Shown here in pieces: positions 49,145 through 60,481 of a DNA stretch of 64,000 bases. Below the pieces are notes generated by a model. It saw only the letters and a program-made list of their open reading frames with translations. It had not been told where the DNA came from and did not search any database. Each line of letters starts with the position of its first letter. The stretch's first letter is position 1. The translations under genes were made by a program, and so were the position numbers. Where the stretch lies: contig NZ_QMKJ01000001.1 in assembly GCF_003290085.1 (NCBI RefSeq), forward strand, positions 744,001 through 808,000, read 5' to 3'. This DNA is from Aliidiomarina sp. B3213. GTDB taxonomy: Bacteria; Pseudomonadota; Gammaproteobacteria; Enterobacterales; Alteromonadaceae.

Positions 49145-52100
49145 TTATTGATCGCCAGAGTTCTGGGCTAATGCGGACTCTGGAAGACCATGTCCTGGAC
49201 TGTCGTGATACATACTGTAATAAACCACCGGAATAACCAGCAGAGTAAATAAAGTAGAAGCGGTAATACCAAAAATAACGGCCCAAGCTAATCCATTAAA
49301 AATAGGATCTAATGTAATAACCACGTTCGCTAGCATAGTTGTACCTGCTGTAAGCAAAATCGGCCGTGTTCTCGCAGCACCCGCATCAAAAAGGGCATCT
49401 TTCAGCTCACAACCGGTTTGTAGTCGTTGCTGAATAAATTCGATAAGAATCAGAGCATTTCGCACAACAATTCCCGCCAACGCGATCATTCCAATCATGG
49501 CGGTTGCGGTAAACAATGTTGGATTAGGATATCCCGCTATATCGGCTGAAAATAAATTTAAGAACCAAAACCCGGGCATTATCCCAATAATGGTCAATGG
49601 AATAGAAAGCATCATAATACCTGATACGGCTTTCAAACCAGTTTGCAGAACCATAACAATATATACACCGAGCAAAGCGACGCCATAAGCGATACCTAAA
49701 TCTCTAAATACGTCCAGTGTGATTTTCCACTCACCTTCACCATTCCAAACTACGGAAATGTCATCCGGCACGGTCCAACCTAGCCCCGAACCATTGCTAA
49801 AGTACGTACGCAGCCAACGCGGTCGGTAACTCGAAGAATCACTTCCTTGGTCAACCATTGTGTCGACCACAGCATCGGCAGGAACGCGACCGGTTACTTC
49901 ACCGTAAACATAAACTACGGGTTTTAGGTTTTTGTGCATAATGGGCCGATCTAAGAATTCTTGCTGGAACTCCCCAAGTTCAGACAAAGCAACCATCGGA
50001 GCTGGAGCAGACTCTAATTCTCCCTCACTCGAAGTAACAAAGCCCTGCTGCCCTCGTACTTTTAATGATAAAAGTCTTCCTAGGCTATTACGCTGTTCTG
50101 GCGGTAAGCGAATTTCGATAGGTAATGGATTCACTTCCGCTGGTACATGAAGAATACCGATATCACGACCTTCAATAGCTGCGGCTAATGTACTGTGAAT
50201 GTCGGCAGGAGCAATTCCTGAACGCGCCGCTTTTTCTTGGTCCACAACAAAACGCCAGACTTGTTGGGCTGCCGGTACCGAAGTATCGACTTGACTCACA
50301 TAGTCTTCTTGTCTCAAGCGCTCAGCAACAGTAGCACCGGCCTGCTCTAATTCGTAATAAGACGTCATTTCATCGCCATACACTTCAGCAACAATAGTAG
50401 CCAAAACTGGAGGTCCCGGAGGAACCTGTACCAATTCAATATGCGCTTCATGGCGCTCCGCGATTCGCTCCAAGGGATCACGCAACCGCGTAACAACTTC
50501 ATTGGACTGCATGCTTCGCTCGAATTTATCGACCAATACGATTCTGAGTTCGCCTTGATAGCTATACGAGCGCTTAAAGTAATGGCGCACCATGCCATTA
50601 AAGTCCATAGGAGAAGCTACACCTGCGAAGCTAGACACCGACTCTACTTCAGGAACACGCTGCAAATAACGAGCAAGATCATTCAGAGCATTAGAAGTTG
50701 CTTCCAGAGGCGTACCCTCTGGCATATCGAGCACAACCTGAAACTCGTTTTTATTGTCGTGGGGTAATAGTTTAAGCGGAACCAACCGCAAAGCGGGTAA
50801 GGCTGCTGCTACGATAAACAGCCCAAACACCGACCATAAAAATATTTTTCTTCGCTTAGCTGTGTCTAATGCTGGCTCTAAAATTTTTCTGTAGCCTTTA
50901 TACAGCAATGAGTTCTGCGGATTATACGCCCCCTTATTTTCAGCCACTTTCATAATTTTCCACGCCAACCAAGGCGTTACCAAAAACGCGGTCAGAGTAG
51001 AAAATATAACGGCAACAGGAACATTAAACGCCATGGGGCCCATGTAAGGGCCCATCATTCCCGTAATAAAAAACATGGGCGTAAATACGATGATAATTGC
51101 CACAGTAGACATTAACAGCGCACTACGAATTTCTAGCATACCACCCACAATGGCAGATTTAGTTTTCTTACCCTGCTCACTCATGTGGCGTTCAATGTTG
51201 TCTATCGCTGCGATAGGGTCGTCCACAATTAACCCAAGCGCTAGAATGAGCGCGAACATGGTTACGCGGTTAATGGTGTAACCGAACAACAGGTCAACGC
51301 CTAGCGTAGCGCCATAACTAATAGGAATGGCGATCGCCACTACCGCAGCCGCGCGCCAATTCAAAAACAAGCCCACAAAAACGACCACCACAATAATAGC
51401 CACAGCTAGGCTCGAAACCAGTTCACCTACTTTACTTTCAGCGGTTTCACCATAGTTTCGTATAACCTCGACTTGTACGTTCTCGGGCAACCATTGCGAA
51501 TCTATTTGATCTAAAGCTGTGAGAACATCTTGCGCAACTGAAACGGCATTTGCTCCCCGCTGCTTTGCAACGGACACAAATACTGCCGGATACGGACCAA
51601 GATCCTGTTGCACTGAGGTCGATGAAATATTGGGATAAAACAACGTGTAGCTTTCAGGTTCATGCGCATCATCCACAATCGACGCTACGTCTTGCAAATA
51701 AACTGGACGCCCATTAACAACATTCACCACCAAGTCTTTCATTTCATTTGCAGACCGAATGAACTGACCACTTTCTACACGAATAGCTTCGTTCATTTGT
51801 GTCAGCTCACCCGCGCTTTGCTGCACATTACTCGCGCTTAAAGCAAATGAGATATCGTCTATTGTTGTGTTATGAGCAGCTAATGCCGAGCTGTCTAATG
51901 AGATTTGAATTCTTCTCGACTCGCCACCTACAACCTCAACACGGTTCGTATGCGGCAATGCTTTTAAGGTCTGTGTCGCCTCTTCAGCAACCCGTCGTAA
52001 ATGGTGAGAATCTATAGTTTCTGGAGAGGTTGAGTAAAGCGCTGCCACTACAATAGGTACATCGTCAATCTCTACCGGTTTTATCGCCCAGTGGGCAACA

Positions 52101-52480
52101 AAACTTGGAATCTGGTCTTGATTGGAATAAAGCTTGTTGTATAACTTTACGAGTGATTCTTCACGTTCTTCACCGACATAAAACCTCACGGTAATCACTG
52201 CGCTATCACGCTGTGATTGAGAATAAACGTATTCCACTCCATCAATCTGCGACACTAGGCGTTCAACAGGCTCAGTGACTTGCGTGCTGACTTGCTCAGA
52301 GGATAAGCCAGGAGCAGACACAAGGATGTCGGCCATAGGCACGACAATTTGTGGGTCTTCTTCCTTCGGCGTTAACAATAACGCGATAAAGCCCGCGACT
52401 ATAGCGAAAATAATAAAAATAGGAGGAAACGTGCTCGATAAAAATTTAGCGATAATGCCGCCGTTTTGACCTTTTTCCAT
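49145..52480 (-). CDS. RND efflux permease (accessory block)
   Basis: This 1111-residue inner-membrane exporter has the RND plan: helix 1 (FLSSTFPPIFIIFAIVAGFI), porter loop 1, helices 2-6 with ILALGLIVDDPIAAIDNIERHM (the acidic proton-relay pair), porter loop 2 and helices 7-12 ending in FTLLVIPVVYYSMYH. It is distinct from the other RND pump in the window and somewhat longer than AcrB (1049). AGAGGAACG precedes the ATG. It is transcribed after the DUF2892 gene, with no obvious terminator between, so the operator at 52739-52754 should control it. No TolC gene is near. The substrate is unknown. Confidence 0.92.
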   Translation of the reverse strand: MEKGQNGGIIAKFLSSTFPPIFIIFAIVAGFIALLLTPKEEDPQIVVPMADILVSAPGLSSEQVSTQVTEPVERLVSQIDGVEYVYSQSQRDSAVITVRFYVGEEREESLVKLYNKLYSNQDQIPSFVAHWAIKPVEIDDVPIVVAALYSTSPETIDSHHLRRVAEEATQTLKALPHTNRVEVVGGESRRIQISLDSSALAAHNTTIDDISFALSASNVQQSAGELTQMNEAIRVESGQFIRSANEMKDLVVNVVNGRPVYLQDVASIVDDAHEPESYTLFYPNISSTSVQQDLGPYPAVFVSVAKQRGANAVSVAQDVLTALDQIDSQWLPENVQVEVIRNYGETAESKVGELVSSLAVAIIVVVVFVGLFLNWRAAAVVAIAIPISYGATLGVDLLFGYTINRVTMFALILALGLIVDDPIAAIDNIERHMSEQGKKTKSAIVGGMLEIRSALLMSTVAIIIVFTPMFFITGMMGPYMGPMAFNVPVAVIFSTLTAFLVTPWLAWKIMKVAENKGAYNPQNSLLYKGYRKILEPALDTAKRRKIFLWSVFGLFIVAAALPALRLVPLKLLPHDNKNEFQVVLDMPEGTPLEATSNALNDLARYLQRVPEVESVSSFAGVASPMDFNGMVRHYFKRSYSYQGELRIVLVDKFERSMQSNEVVTRLRDPLERIAERHEAHIELVQVPPGPPVLATIVAEVYGDEMTSYYELEQAGATVAERLRQEDYVSQVDTSVPAAQQVWRFVVDQEKAARSGIAPADIHSTLAAAIEGRDIGILHVPAEVNPLPIEIRLPPEQRNSLGRLLSLKVRGQQGFVTSSEGELESAPAPMVALSELGEFQQEFLDRPIMHKNLKPVVYVYGEVTGRVPADAVVDTMVDQGSDSSSYRPRWLRTYFSNGSGLGWTVPDDISVVWNGEGEWKITLDVFRDLGIAYGVALLGVYIVMVLQTGLKAVSGIMMLSIPLTIIGIMPGFWFLNLFSADIAGYPNPTLFTATAMIGMIALAGIVVRNALILIEFIQQRLQTGCELKDALFDAGAARTRPILLTAGTTMLANVVITLDPIFNGLAWAVIFGITASTLFTLLVIPVVYYSMYHDSPGHGLPESALAQNSGDQ

Positions 52481-52521
52481 GTCACGTTCCTCTTATTTTA
52501 AACTGTTGATATGTCGAAGCA

Positions 52522-52725
52522 TTATTTAAAAGCACAACCTGACTTAATACCCAGCTTCGCTAATATGATGGCGAGTGGGCAAAACCCAGTAAAAGCACTT
52601 TGAAACAAATTTAGTCCAACAAACGCAGTTAGCAACAACCACCAAGTATTTACCTGCCAAGCTAATACAGCTGAAAGCAATACCATTGCTCCTGCAAAAC
52701 CTAAAACAAAACGATCTATATTCAT
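52522..52725 (-). CDS. DUF2892 membrane protein (YgaP C-terminal half-like)
   Basis: This 67-residue protein has two helices (FVLGFAGAMVLLSAVLAW and WWLLLTAFVGLNLFQSAF) followed by TGFCPLAIILAKLGIKSGC. DUF2892 is found alone and as the membrane part of the E. coli rhodanese YgaP. Here the rhodanese part is a separate gene on the far side of the regulator gene. Two cysteines (in GFCPL and SGCAF) lie near the membrane surface. The gene starts 14 bases after the inverted repeat at 52739-52754. Confidence 0.88.
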   Translation of the reverse strand: MNIDRFVLGFAGAMVLLSAVLAWQVNTWWLLLTAFVGLNLFQSAFTGFCPLAIILAKLGIKSGCAFK

Positions 52726-52738
52726 AAGATACCCCTAA

Positions 52739-52754
52739 ATTAGAAAATGCTAAT
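52739..52754 (-). promoter_or_regulatory. Probable operator 2 (ATTAG-N6-CTAAT)
   Basis: ATTAG-AAAATG-CTAAT is a perfect 5-bp-arm dyad 14 bases before the DUF2892 start. It is the same motif, with the same six-base spacer, as the one before the regulator gene. It probably binds the ArsR-type repressor and controls DUF2892 and the pump. Confidence 0.65.
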
Positions 52755-52774
52755 AATAAAACGCAAAAAAAAAT

Positions 52775-53092
52775 TTACGGCTTACAAAATATACCGTATA
52801 GCGAGTCAAGAACCGCTAATGCTTTCTTGTCTTCAATACGATAAAACACCGTTGTGCCCTCTTTGCGATAACCTACAATACCTTGGCTTCTTAGCTTTGC
52901 TAAATGCTGCGACAGAGACGACTGCGAAATATCTAGCTTGGCTTCGAGTTCACCAACAGTACTCTCTCCCTGTACCAAATGACACAACACCATAAGTCGA
53001 TGGCTGTTCGCCAATGACTTTAGTAACTTCTCTGCTGCAGAAGCATTTTTCTGCATTTCCTCTACGGAGATATGTGTCATATTCATACCCAT
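52775..53092 (-). CDS. ArsR-family repressor, YgaV/BigR-like
   Basis: This 105-residue winged-helix regulator has helix-turn-helix GELEAKLDISQSSLSQHLAK. Cys37 (LMVLCHLV) and Cys103 (GIFCKP) stand at the two positions that form the redox pair in sulfide/persulfide sensors such as BigR and SqrR. The CxP-type end also recalls YgaV. It has no arsenic-type CVC metal site. Starts at 53092, 53086 and 53080 are all possible; none has a strong ribosome-binding site. The dyad at 53095-53110 is just upstream, so autorepression is likely. Confidence 0.85.
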   Translation of the reverse strand: MGMNMTHISVEEMQKNASAAEKLLKSLANSHRLMVLCHLVQGESTVGELEAKLDISQSSLSQHLAKLRSQGIVGYRKEGTTVFYRIEDKKALAVLDSLYGIFCKP

Positions 53093-53094
53093 AT

Positions 53095-53110
53095 ATTAGC
53101 ATTAACTAAT
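53095..53110 (-). promoter_or_regulatory. Probable operator 1 (ATTAG-N6-CTAAT)
   Basis: ATTAG-CATTAA-CTAAT lies 2 bases before the first possible ArsR-gene start. It repeats the motif and spacing at 52739-52754. A second, overlapping dyad CATTA-AC-TAATG (53100-53111) is also perfect. Confidence 0.65.
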
Positions 53111-53137
53111 GTTTTGTCAAATGGATTAATCGTGCAT

Positions 53138-53539
53138 TTATTTATGCATAGCTTTACCAGAAGCTTCCCACGCAGTCATACCGCCATCGATAGAAACAAC
53201 GTCATTAAATCCCATTTGCTGCAATGACTGGGCAGCTAGTGCACTGCGACCGCCTGTGCGACAGATAAGATATACACGATTTTGACGAAGCTGTTCTAAT
53301 GCAACCTCAGGTGCGCAACTTGCCGAAGCTACTTGCGGCAAAGATGCAAGTTGGAACTCTAAAATACCTCTCGGTAAATTTACAGAATGCGCGATGTGTC
53401 CATTGGCGTATTCTGCGGGTTCACGCACATCAATCACCACTGATTCATCGCTTTTTTGCAGACTAGACTCAAGTTCATCCACGCTCATTTCTTGGATATT
53501 CTCTTTAGCCTCTGCGACTAACTGTTGAGCAGACTTCAT
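53138..53539 (-). CDS. Rhodanese-like sulfurtransferase (YgaP N-terminal half-like)
   Basis: The ATG at 53539 (MKSAQQLVAEAKENI) has AGGAGAC just upstream; the frame to 53626 overlaps yafS and is not needed. The 133-residue single rhodanese domain has the active Cys93 in LICRTGGRSA and the supporting VVIDVREPAEYANGHI. It should carry sulfane sulfur as a persulfide. Unlike E. coli YgaP it has no membrane tail; that part is the separate DUF2892 gene. It is upstream of the ArsR gene by 45 bases and downstream of yafS. Confidence 0.9.
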   Translation of the reverse strand: MKSAQQLVAEAKENIQEMSVDELESSLQKSDESVVIDVREPAEYANGHIAHSVNLPRGILEFQLASLPQVASASCAPEVALEQLRQNRVYLICRTGGRSALAAQSLQQMGFNDVVSIDGGMTAWEASGKAMHK

Positions 53540-53588
53540 ATTGTCTCCTATTTCTTTACGGTTATGTTTCGGACTAAAACGCTTATGT

Positions 53589-54326
53589 TCAGTTCCGCTG
53601 TGACGCGTGACGACCGACAGGAACAATCTCTGAACTCGAAAGCCTTTGTCGTTTCTTGGCTTTCAACTTACTCCAAGTAATCGGCCACTCACGTTTACGA
53701 ACAATAATGGCAAAACCGGCACTAAACAAGGGTACCCGACTATAAAAGAAGGAATCTTTCACTGGCTTATGCGCTGTACTTGGCCATGGACAACCCGAAC
53801 CGAAATAGCCGAAATGCACTACTTCATAATTTAATAAAGACAACCAGTCCATAATTCTTTGTGCAGTGAACATTCGGCTATTCCAAGGTGCTCGTTTGCG
53901 CATTTTGGGTAAGACCCGAATGGCATTATGCAAACCCCATGGGTTATTACATACAATCATCATGTGCCCATCCGCCCGCAACATTCGATCTGCCTCTCTC
54001 AAAATCCGGTGCGGGTCTGATGAATATTCGAGTACAAATGGAAGAGAAACCCAGTCTACCGAATCAATGGCGAAAGGCAGCTCTGTCCATTCTGCAATAA
54101 CATCTGCACCGGGCTCAGGGGCTACAGAGTAATGAGCTTTAATGCGACAGTCTGGCCAAGGAATATCAAACTGACCTAGCGACACCATATACTGTCCAAA
54201 TACAATAGGATCGCTTTCGTGTAACCACGCACTTAAAGACGAGTACCACCAATCCCCATGCTCTAAGTCTTCCCAGGTTTCAGGTTTGCGGCGTTGTTTT
54301 GAGTTCCGAGCTGGTTTTAAAAACAT
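53589..54326 (-). CDS. yafS: SAM-dependent methyltransferase, YafS-like
   Basis: This 245-residue class I methyltransferase-fold protein occupies the position of E. coli yafS, divergent from gloB across 45 bases. A methyltransferase core is suggested by ELPFAIDSVDWVSLPFVLEYSSDPHRILREADRMLRADGHMM. The usual glycine-rich SAM loop is degenerate in the N-terminal part (YSVAPEPGADVIAEW), so activity is uncertain. The C-terminus is basic (KLKAKKRQRLSSS). The function is unknown. Confidence 0.85.
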   Translation of the reverse strand: MFLKPARNSKQRRKPETWEDLEHGDWWYSSLSAWLHESDPIVFGQYMVSLGQFDIPWPDCRIKAHYSVAPEPGADVIAEWTELPFAIDSVDWVSLPFVLEYSSDPHRILREADRMLRADGHMMIVCNNPWGLHNAIRVLPKMRKRAPWNSRMFTAQRIMDWLSLLNYEVVHFGYFGSGCPWPSTAHKPVKDSFFYSRVPLFSAGFAIIVRKREWPITWSKLKAKKRQRLSSSEIVPVGRHASQRN

Positions 54327-54374
54327 TCGATTTCCTCATATACTGCACGCATAGCATAAAATTTCGGAGGTATG

Positions 54375-55133
54375 ATGCAAATTCATCGCATTTCGGCTTT
54401 TAACGACAACTATATTTGGTTATTAGTAAATGACCAACAAGAATGTATTGTTGTTGACCCCGGTGAGGCATCAGGCGTTGCAAAGTTCATAAGCGAGCAC
54501 GGCCTTAACCTAAAAGCTATTCTTATTACTCATCATCACGCCGACCATACGGGTGGAGTGAATGATTTAGCCACGAGCGATACTCTAGTGTTCGGGCCCG
54601 AAAACGAAAAGATTAAACATATCACCCATCCTTTAACAGAAGGACAGAACGCAGATGTGAAGGGGTTTCCATCGTTCCAGGTGCTCAGTTGTCCAGGCCA
54701 TACCAACGGCCACATCGCTTATTATGCTAAACCATGGTTATTTTGCGGTGATACATTATTTGCTGGTGGCTGCGGCCGTATGTTCGAGGGTACACCTACA
54801 GTGTTTCATGGCTCGCTCAGTAAACTAGCGCAATTACCAGCCGACACCCAAGTTTTCTGCGCGCATGAATACACGCTTGCGAATCTTAACTTTGCGATGC
54901 AAGTAGAGCCCAACAACAAGGCATTACAAGAGCGATATAGTTGCGTTAAAAACATGCGAGAAAAAGGTATCGCAACCGTTCCTTCTCTGCTTAAAAACGA
55001 ACTAGCGACCAACCCATTTTTGCGAACTCATACAAATACAGTTCGCAAAGCTGCAGAAGCGCACAGTAACTCTAATTTGGCGACGCCCATTGACGTTTTC
55101 GCTGCAGTTCGCCAGTGGAAAGACACAGCATAA
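54375..55133 (+). CDS. gloB: Hydroxyacylglutathione hydrolase (glyoxalase II)
   Basis: GloB hydrolyses S-lactoylglutathione to lactate and glutathione in methylglyoxal detoxification. The metallo-beta-lactamase zinc motif THHHADHTGG, the CPGHTNGH and FCGDTLFAGGCGRMFEG segments and the C-terminal glutathione-binding helices (CAHEYTLANLNFA) are present. Two adjacent ATGs occur (54372 and 54375); GGAGG is 1 or 4 bases upstream, so I choose the second, giving 252 residues. It is followed by mltD, as in E. coli. Confidence 0.96.
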   Translation: MQIHRISAFNDNYIWLLVNDQQECIVVDPGEASGVAKFISEHGLNLKAILITHHHADHTGGVNDLATSDTLVFGPENEKIKHITHPLTEGQNADVKGFPSFQVLSCPGHTNGHIAYYAKPWLFCGDTLFAGGCGRMFEGTPTVFHGSLSKLAQLPADTQVFCAHEYTLANLNFAMQVEPNNKALQERYSCVKNMREKGIATVPSLLKNELATNPFLRTHTNTVRKAAEAHSNSNLATPIDVFAAVRQWKDTA

Positions 55134-55193
55134 TTACATACAATACAAGTCAAATAATATACAAAAGCACCACAACATTTTTTGGGGAAAAGT

Positions 55194-56843
55194 ATGAGCC
55201 AAGACACTCTAAGGCGAAAAGCCAAAGGCTGGTTATGTCTGAAGATTTCTTCTTTAGCACTAGCGTCTATGGTGTTAACCGCTTGCCAGTTAACTCAATA
55301 TCTTCCTTTTAGTGAACTTGCTCCAGTTACACCTGAACAACTTCCCCGTGACACTGGTATTCAAAAATATACGCTTAGCCGCCCTGCTCCATATCAGCAA
55401 CCAGAACAACAAACATTGTCTCCTCAACAACAGGCAGACTTATGGGAGCGCGTGCGTTTACAACTTGATATCGAAATACCTGACCAAGCAAGTATTGAAG
55501 CTCACCGCCAGTGGTATCTAAATAACCCTAGTTATATTCCTCGCGTCACACAGCGTGCCGCGCCACTCATGTACTTCATTGTCGAAGAAATTGAAAAACG
55601 TGGACTACCTTTAGAGTTGGCGTTTGTACCTATCGTAGAAAGTGCTTTCGACACATTTGCCTATTCTCATGGGCGCGCAAGTGGCTTATGGCAATTTATC
55701 CCAAGCACCGCCTTGCATTACGGTTTGGATATTAACTGGTGGTACGACGGTCGCAGAGACGTTGTTGCTGCAACTCATACTGCGCTTGATTATTTTGCAC
55801 GTCTCAATGACACCTTCGACGGTGACTGGTTACTCGCTATTGCGGCGTACAATGGTGGGCAGGGCCGCGTAGCCAACGCGATTCGTCGAAATGAATCTCG
55901 CGGCTTACCCACGGATTTCTGGAGTTTATCGTTACCACGCGAAACCAGAAATTATGTACCCAAAATATTAGCGCTCAGTAGTTTACTTGCGGAACGTCAT
56001 CAACAAGATATTGCATGGCGCTTTACACCTAACCAACCGGTACTCGAAATTGTTGATGTAGGACAACAAATGGACTTAGCCTTAGCCGCATCCATGGCGG
56101 GAATGGAAGTGAATGAGTTACATCGCTTCAATTCGGGTTATAACCGCTGGGCGACGGCTCCGGACGGTCCTTTCCATTTACTCATGCCGCAGGCTGCTGC
56201 CGAGTCATTTCAACGTGCCATGGCCGAGTCCGACCGCACCCAGTGGGTAGAGTGGGAAAGACACCGTGTACGTGGGGGGGAGAGCTTAATTTCCATTGCC
56301 CGCACCTATAACACAACTCCAGGCGCGATTCAGCGTGCGAACAATATCTCGGGTAGCTTAATTCGTTCAGGTGACTATCTACTTATTCCTGTAGCAAGCG
56401 AAGCTGCTGAAGTATACCAGCTGGCGAGCGATCAACGACGCCAACAACGTCAAAACGAACCAGAAGGTGACCGCAGAATTAACCACGAAGTGCAGGCAGG
56501 CGACTCGCTTTGGGAAATTAGTCGCCAGCATGGTGTTGGCGTAAATGAATTAGCACGTTGGAATAATATGGCACCAGGCGATACTTTGCGTTTGGGTCAA
56601 CAGTTAGCCATTTGGATAGACGACGATACCGATAGTGTTAGCTCTCAATCAGCACCAACCCCACAAGCCATAACGCGTACTGTCGAATACCGAGTTCGCC
56701 AAGGTGATTCATTAGCACGTATTGCTAGTCGATTTCGTGTTACTGTTGCAGACATTGAACGATGGAACTCAATCACTCGCGAGCGCTACCTGCAGCCCGG
56801 TGAATTACTTAAATTACATGTGGATATTACCCAAGGGGGTTAA
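55194..56843 (+). CDS. mltD: Membrane-bound lytic murein transglycosylase D
   Basis: MltD cleaves peptidoglycan glycan strands from the outer-membrane side. The ATG at 55194 follows GGGGAAAA; the TTG at 55182 overlaps that site. The lipobox is LTAC (Cys31). The SLT catalytic domain is about 125-285, with the catalytic Glu near 148 in VESAFDTFAYSHGRASG. Three LysM domains begin near 356, 430 and 497. E. coli MltD has two LysM domains and 452 residues, so this form (549) carries one extra. It sits 2 bases before a small exported protein gene. Confidence 0.96.
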   Translation: MSQDTLRRKAKGWLCLKISSLALASMVLTACQLTQYLPFSELAPVTPEQLPRDTGIQKYTLSRPAPYQQPEQQTLSPQQQADLWERVRLQLDIEIPDQASIEAHRQWYLNNPSYIPRVTQRAAPLMYFIVEEIEKRGLPLELAFVPIVESAFDTFAYSHGRASGLWQFIPSTALHYGLDINWWYDGRRDVVAATHTALDYFARLNDTFDGDWLLAIAAYNGGQGRVANAIRRNESRGLPTDFWSLSLPRETRNYVPKILALSSLLAERHQQDIAWRFTPNQPVLEIVDVGQQMDLALAASMAGMEVNELHRFNSGYNRWATAPDGPFHLLMPQAAAESFQRAMAESDRTQWVEWERHRVRGGESLISIARTYNTTPGAIQRANNISGSLIRSGDYLLIPVASEAAEVYQLASDQRRQQRQNEPEGDRRINHEVQAGDSLWEISRQHGVGVNELARWNNMAPGDTLRLGQQLAIWIDDDTDSVSSQSAPTPQAITRTVEYRVRQGDSLARIASRFRVTVADIERWNSITRERYLQPGELLKLHVDITQGG

Positions 56844-56845
56844 GC

Positions 56846-59383
<2,538 letters not shown>

Positions 59384-59395
59384 TCAACTCCAAAA

Positions 59396-60460
59396 CTATC
59401 GTGACGCGCCAGCTATTTTCTGCCTGCGCTCGAATTCTCTAATCTTTTGGTAGGTATGCTGTACAGACTGTTTAGTAATTGGGTTTCTATTGCCATCTAG
59501 AACAGCTGCACGCGGCATAGCCTCTGCTATTTTGTTGGCTGCATTGTACATCATGGTAAATGCATTGTGACCGTCTGACTCTATAGGCAAAGTCATAAAT
59601 AACGCGACCCCGCGAGTCGAGAAGTTCTCGATACCGTCTAAATCAAATACGCCTGGGTTATACATATTAGCGATACTGAACAGCTTAGGCCCTTTTCCTG
59701 CGGTATCTTCATGGCGGTGGAAAATATCCATTTCTCCAAACTTCAATCCAAGCTCGGTAAGCGTTTGTAGCAAGATTGCACCCTGAATATCCCCGGAAAC
59801 GAAAAGGGTTATCACTTCTATGTCATTCTCTTGAGCCTCATGCTCACCGTCAGTCTCGCCTTCAACGCCCGTTTCTTGCTCATCAGTAACATGATCCTGT
59901 AACTGTTCATCATCCGAGTCATCCGCTTCACTTGTGGGCTCAGCATGCGGCTCTTCTGCCTCGTGTTCTTCCTGCTCGGGCTTGGATATTTCAGGCTCAT
60001 CATCAAAACCGAGAGAGATTTGTTCTGCGCCAATCGAAGGCTCTTGCCTAGGCTTCTCTTGCTTGGTGACCTGCTCTTCTTCCAGCTCTTCGAAAAGAGT
60101 TTGCTGTGAGAGCGATGGTTGAGCAATCGAGGGTTCTTTCTTTTCTTTAGGACCTTTCTCAACCAAAGGCTTTTCTTTAACCGGCTTTGCTTCAGTCTTT
60201 TTATTTGATGCTACGCCAGACACGCTAGAGCTCGTTGCTTTAATAGTTCGTACTTGGCCTATACCGTCTTGGTCGAATCCTGAAGCGTCTACTTGGCGAC
60301 TATTCGTTGCTTCAGTATTTCTATGCGCACCCTGCTTTTTAGACCGCGGATTTCTGCGCGCCCCACCTTGCCCTTTGCGGATACTCCAAAGGCCATGCCC
60401 AAGCAAACCTAAAATTACGATTAATCCCAGAACAATGAGAATTATGCGCACGCCGTCCAT
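59396..60460 (-). CDS. zipA: Cell division protein ZipA
   Basis: ZipA anchors FtsZ at the inner membrane. It has an N-terminal helix (IILIVLGLIVILGLLGHGLW), a basic then acidic linker rich in Glu, Lys, Pro and Gln (about 30-215), and the C-terminal FtsZ-binding domain (about 215-354: DIEVITLFVSGDIQGAILL, GPKLFSIANMYNPGVFD). The length is 354 (E. coli 328), with the difference in the linker. It begins 21 bases after the smc stop. Confidence 0.95.
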   Translation of the reverse strand: MDGVRIILIVLGLIVILGLLGHGLWSIRKGQGGARRNPRSKKQGAHRNTEATNSRQVDASGFDQDGIGQVRTIKATSSSVSGVASNKKTEAKPVKEKPLVEKGPKEKKEPSIAQPSLSQQTLFEELEEEQVTKQEKPRQEPSIGAEQISLGFDDEPEISKPEQEEHEAEEPHAEPTSEADDSDDEQLQDHVTDEQETGVEGETDGEHEAQENDIEVITLFVSGDIQGAILLQTLTELGLKFGEMDIFHRHEDTAGKGPKLFSIANMYNPGVFDLDGIENFSTRGVALFMTLPIESDGHNAFTMMYNAANKIAEAMPRAAVLDGNRNPITKQSVQHTYQKIREFERRQKIAGASR

Positions 60461-60481
60461 TCCTATTCCTGTTTCTTATAA

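Larger units (their letters stand above)
48077..53539 (-). other. Accessory five-gene block between yafS and rnhA
   Basis: In E. coli yafS and rnhA are adjacent and convergent. Here a rhodanese, ArsR-type repressor, DUF2892 protein, RND permease and adaptor lie between them, all on one strand. The flanking order mltD-gloB | yafS and rnhA | dnaQ-tRNA-Asp is otherwise conserved. I see no integrase, transposase or flanking direct repeat. Confidence 0.75.

Noticed and set aside
59818-60162. Lysine- and serine-rich ORF within zipA
   Set aside because: It is a frame-shifted reading of the biased zipA linker.
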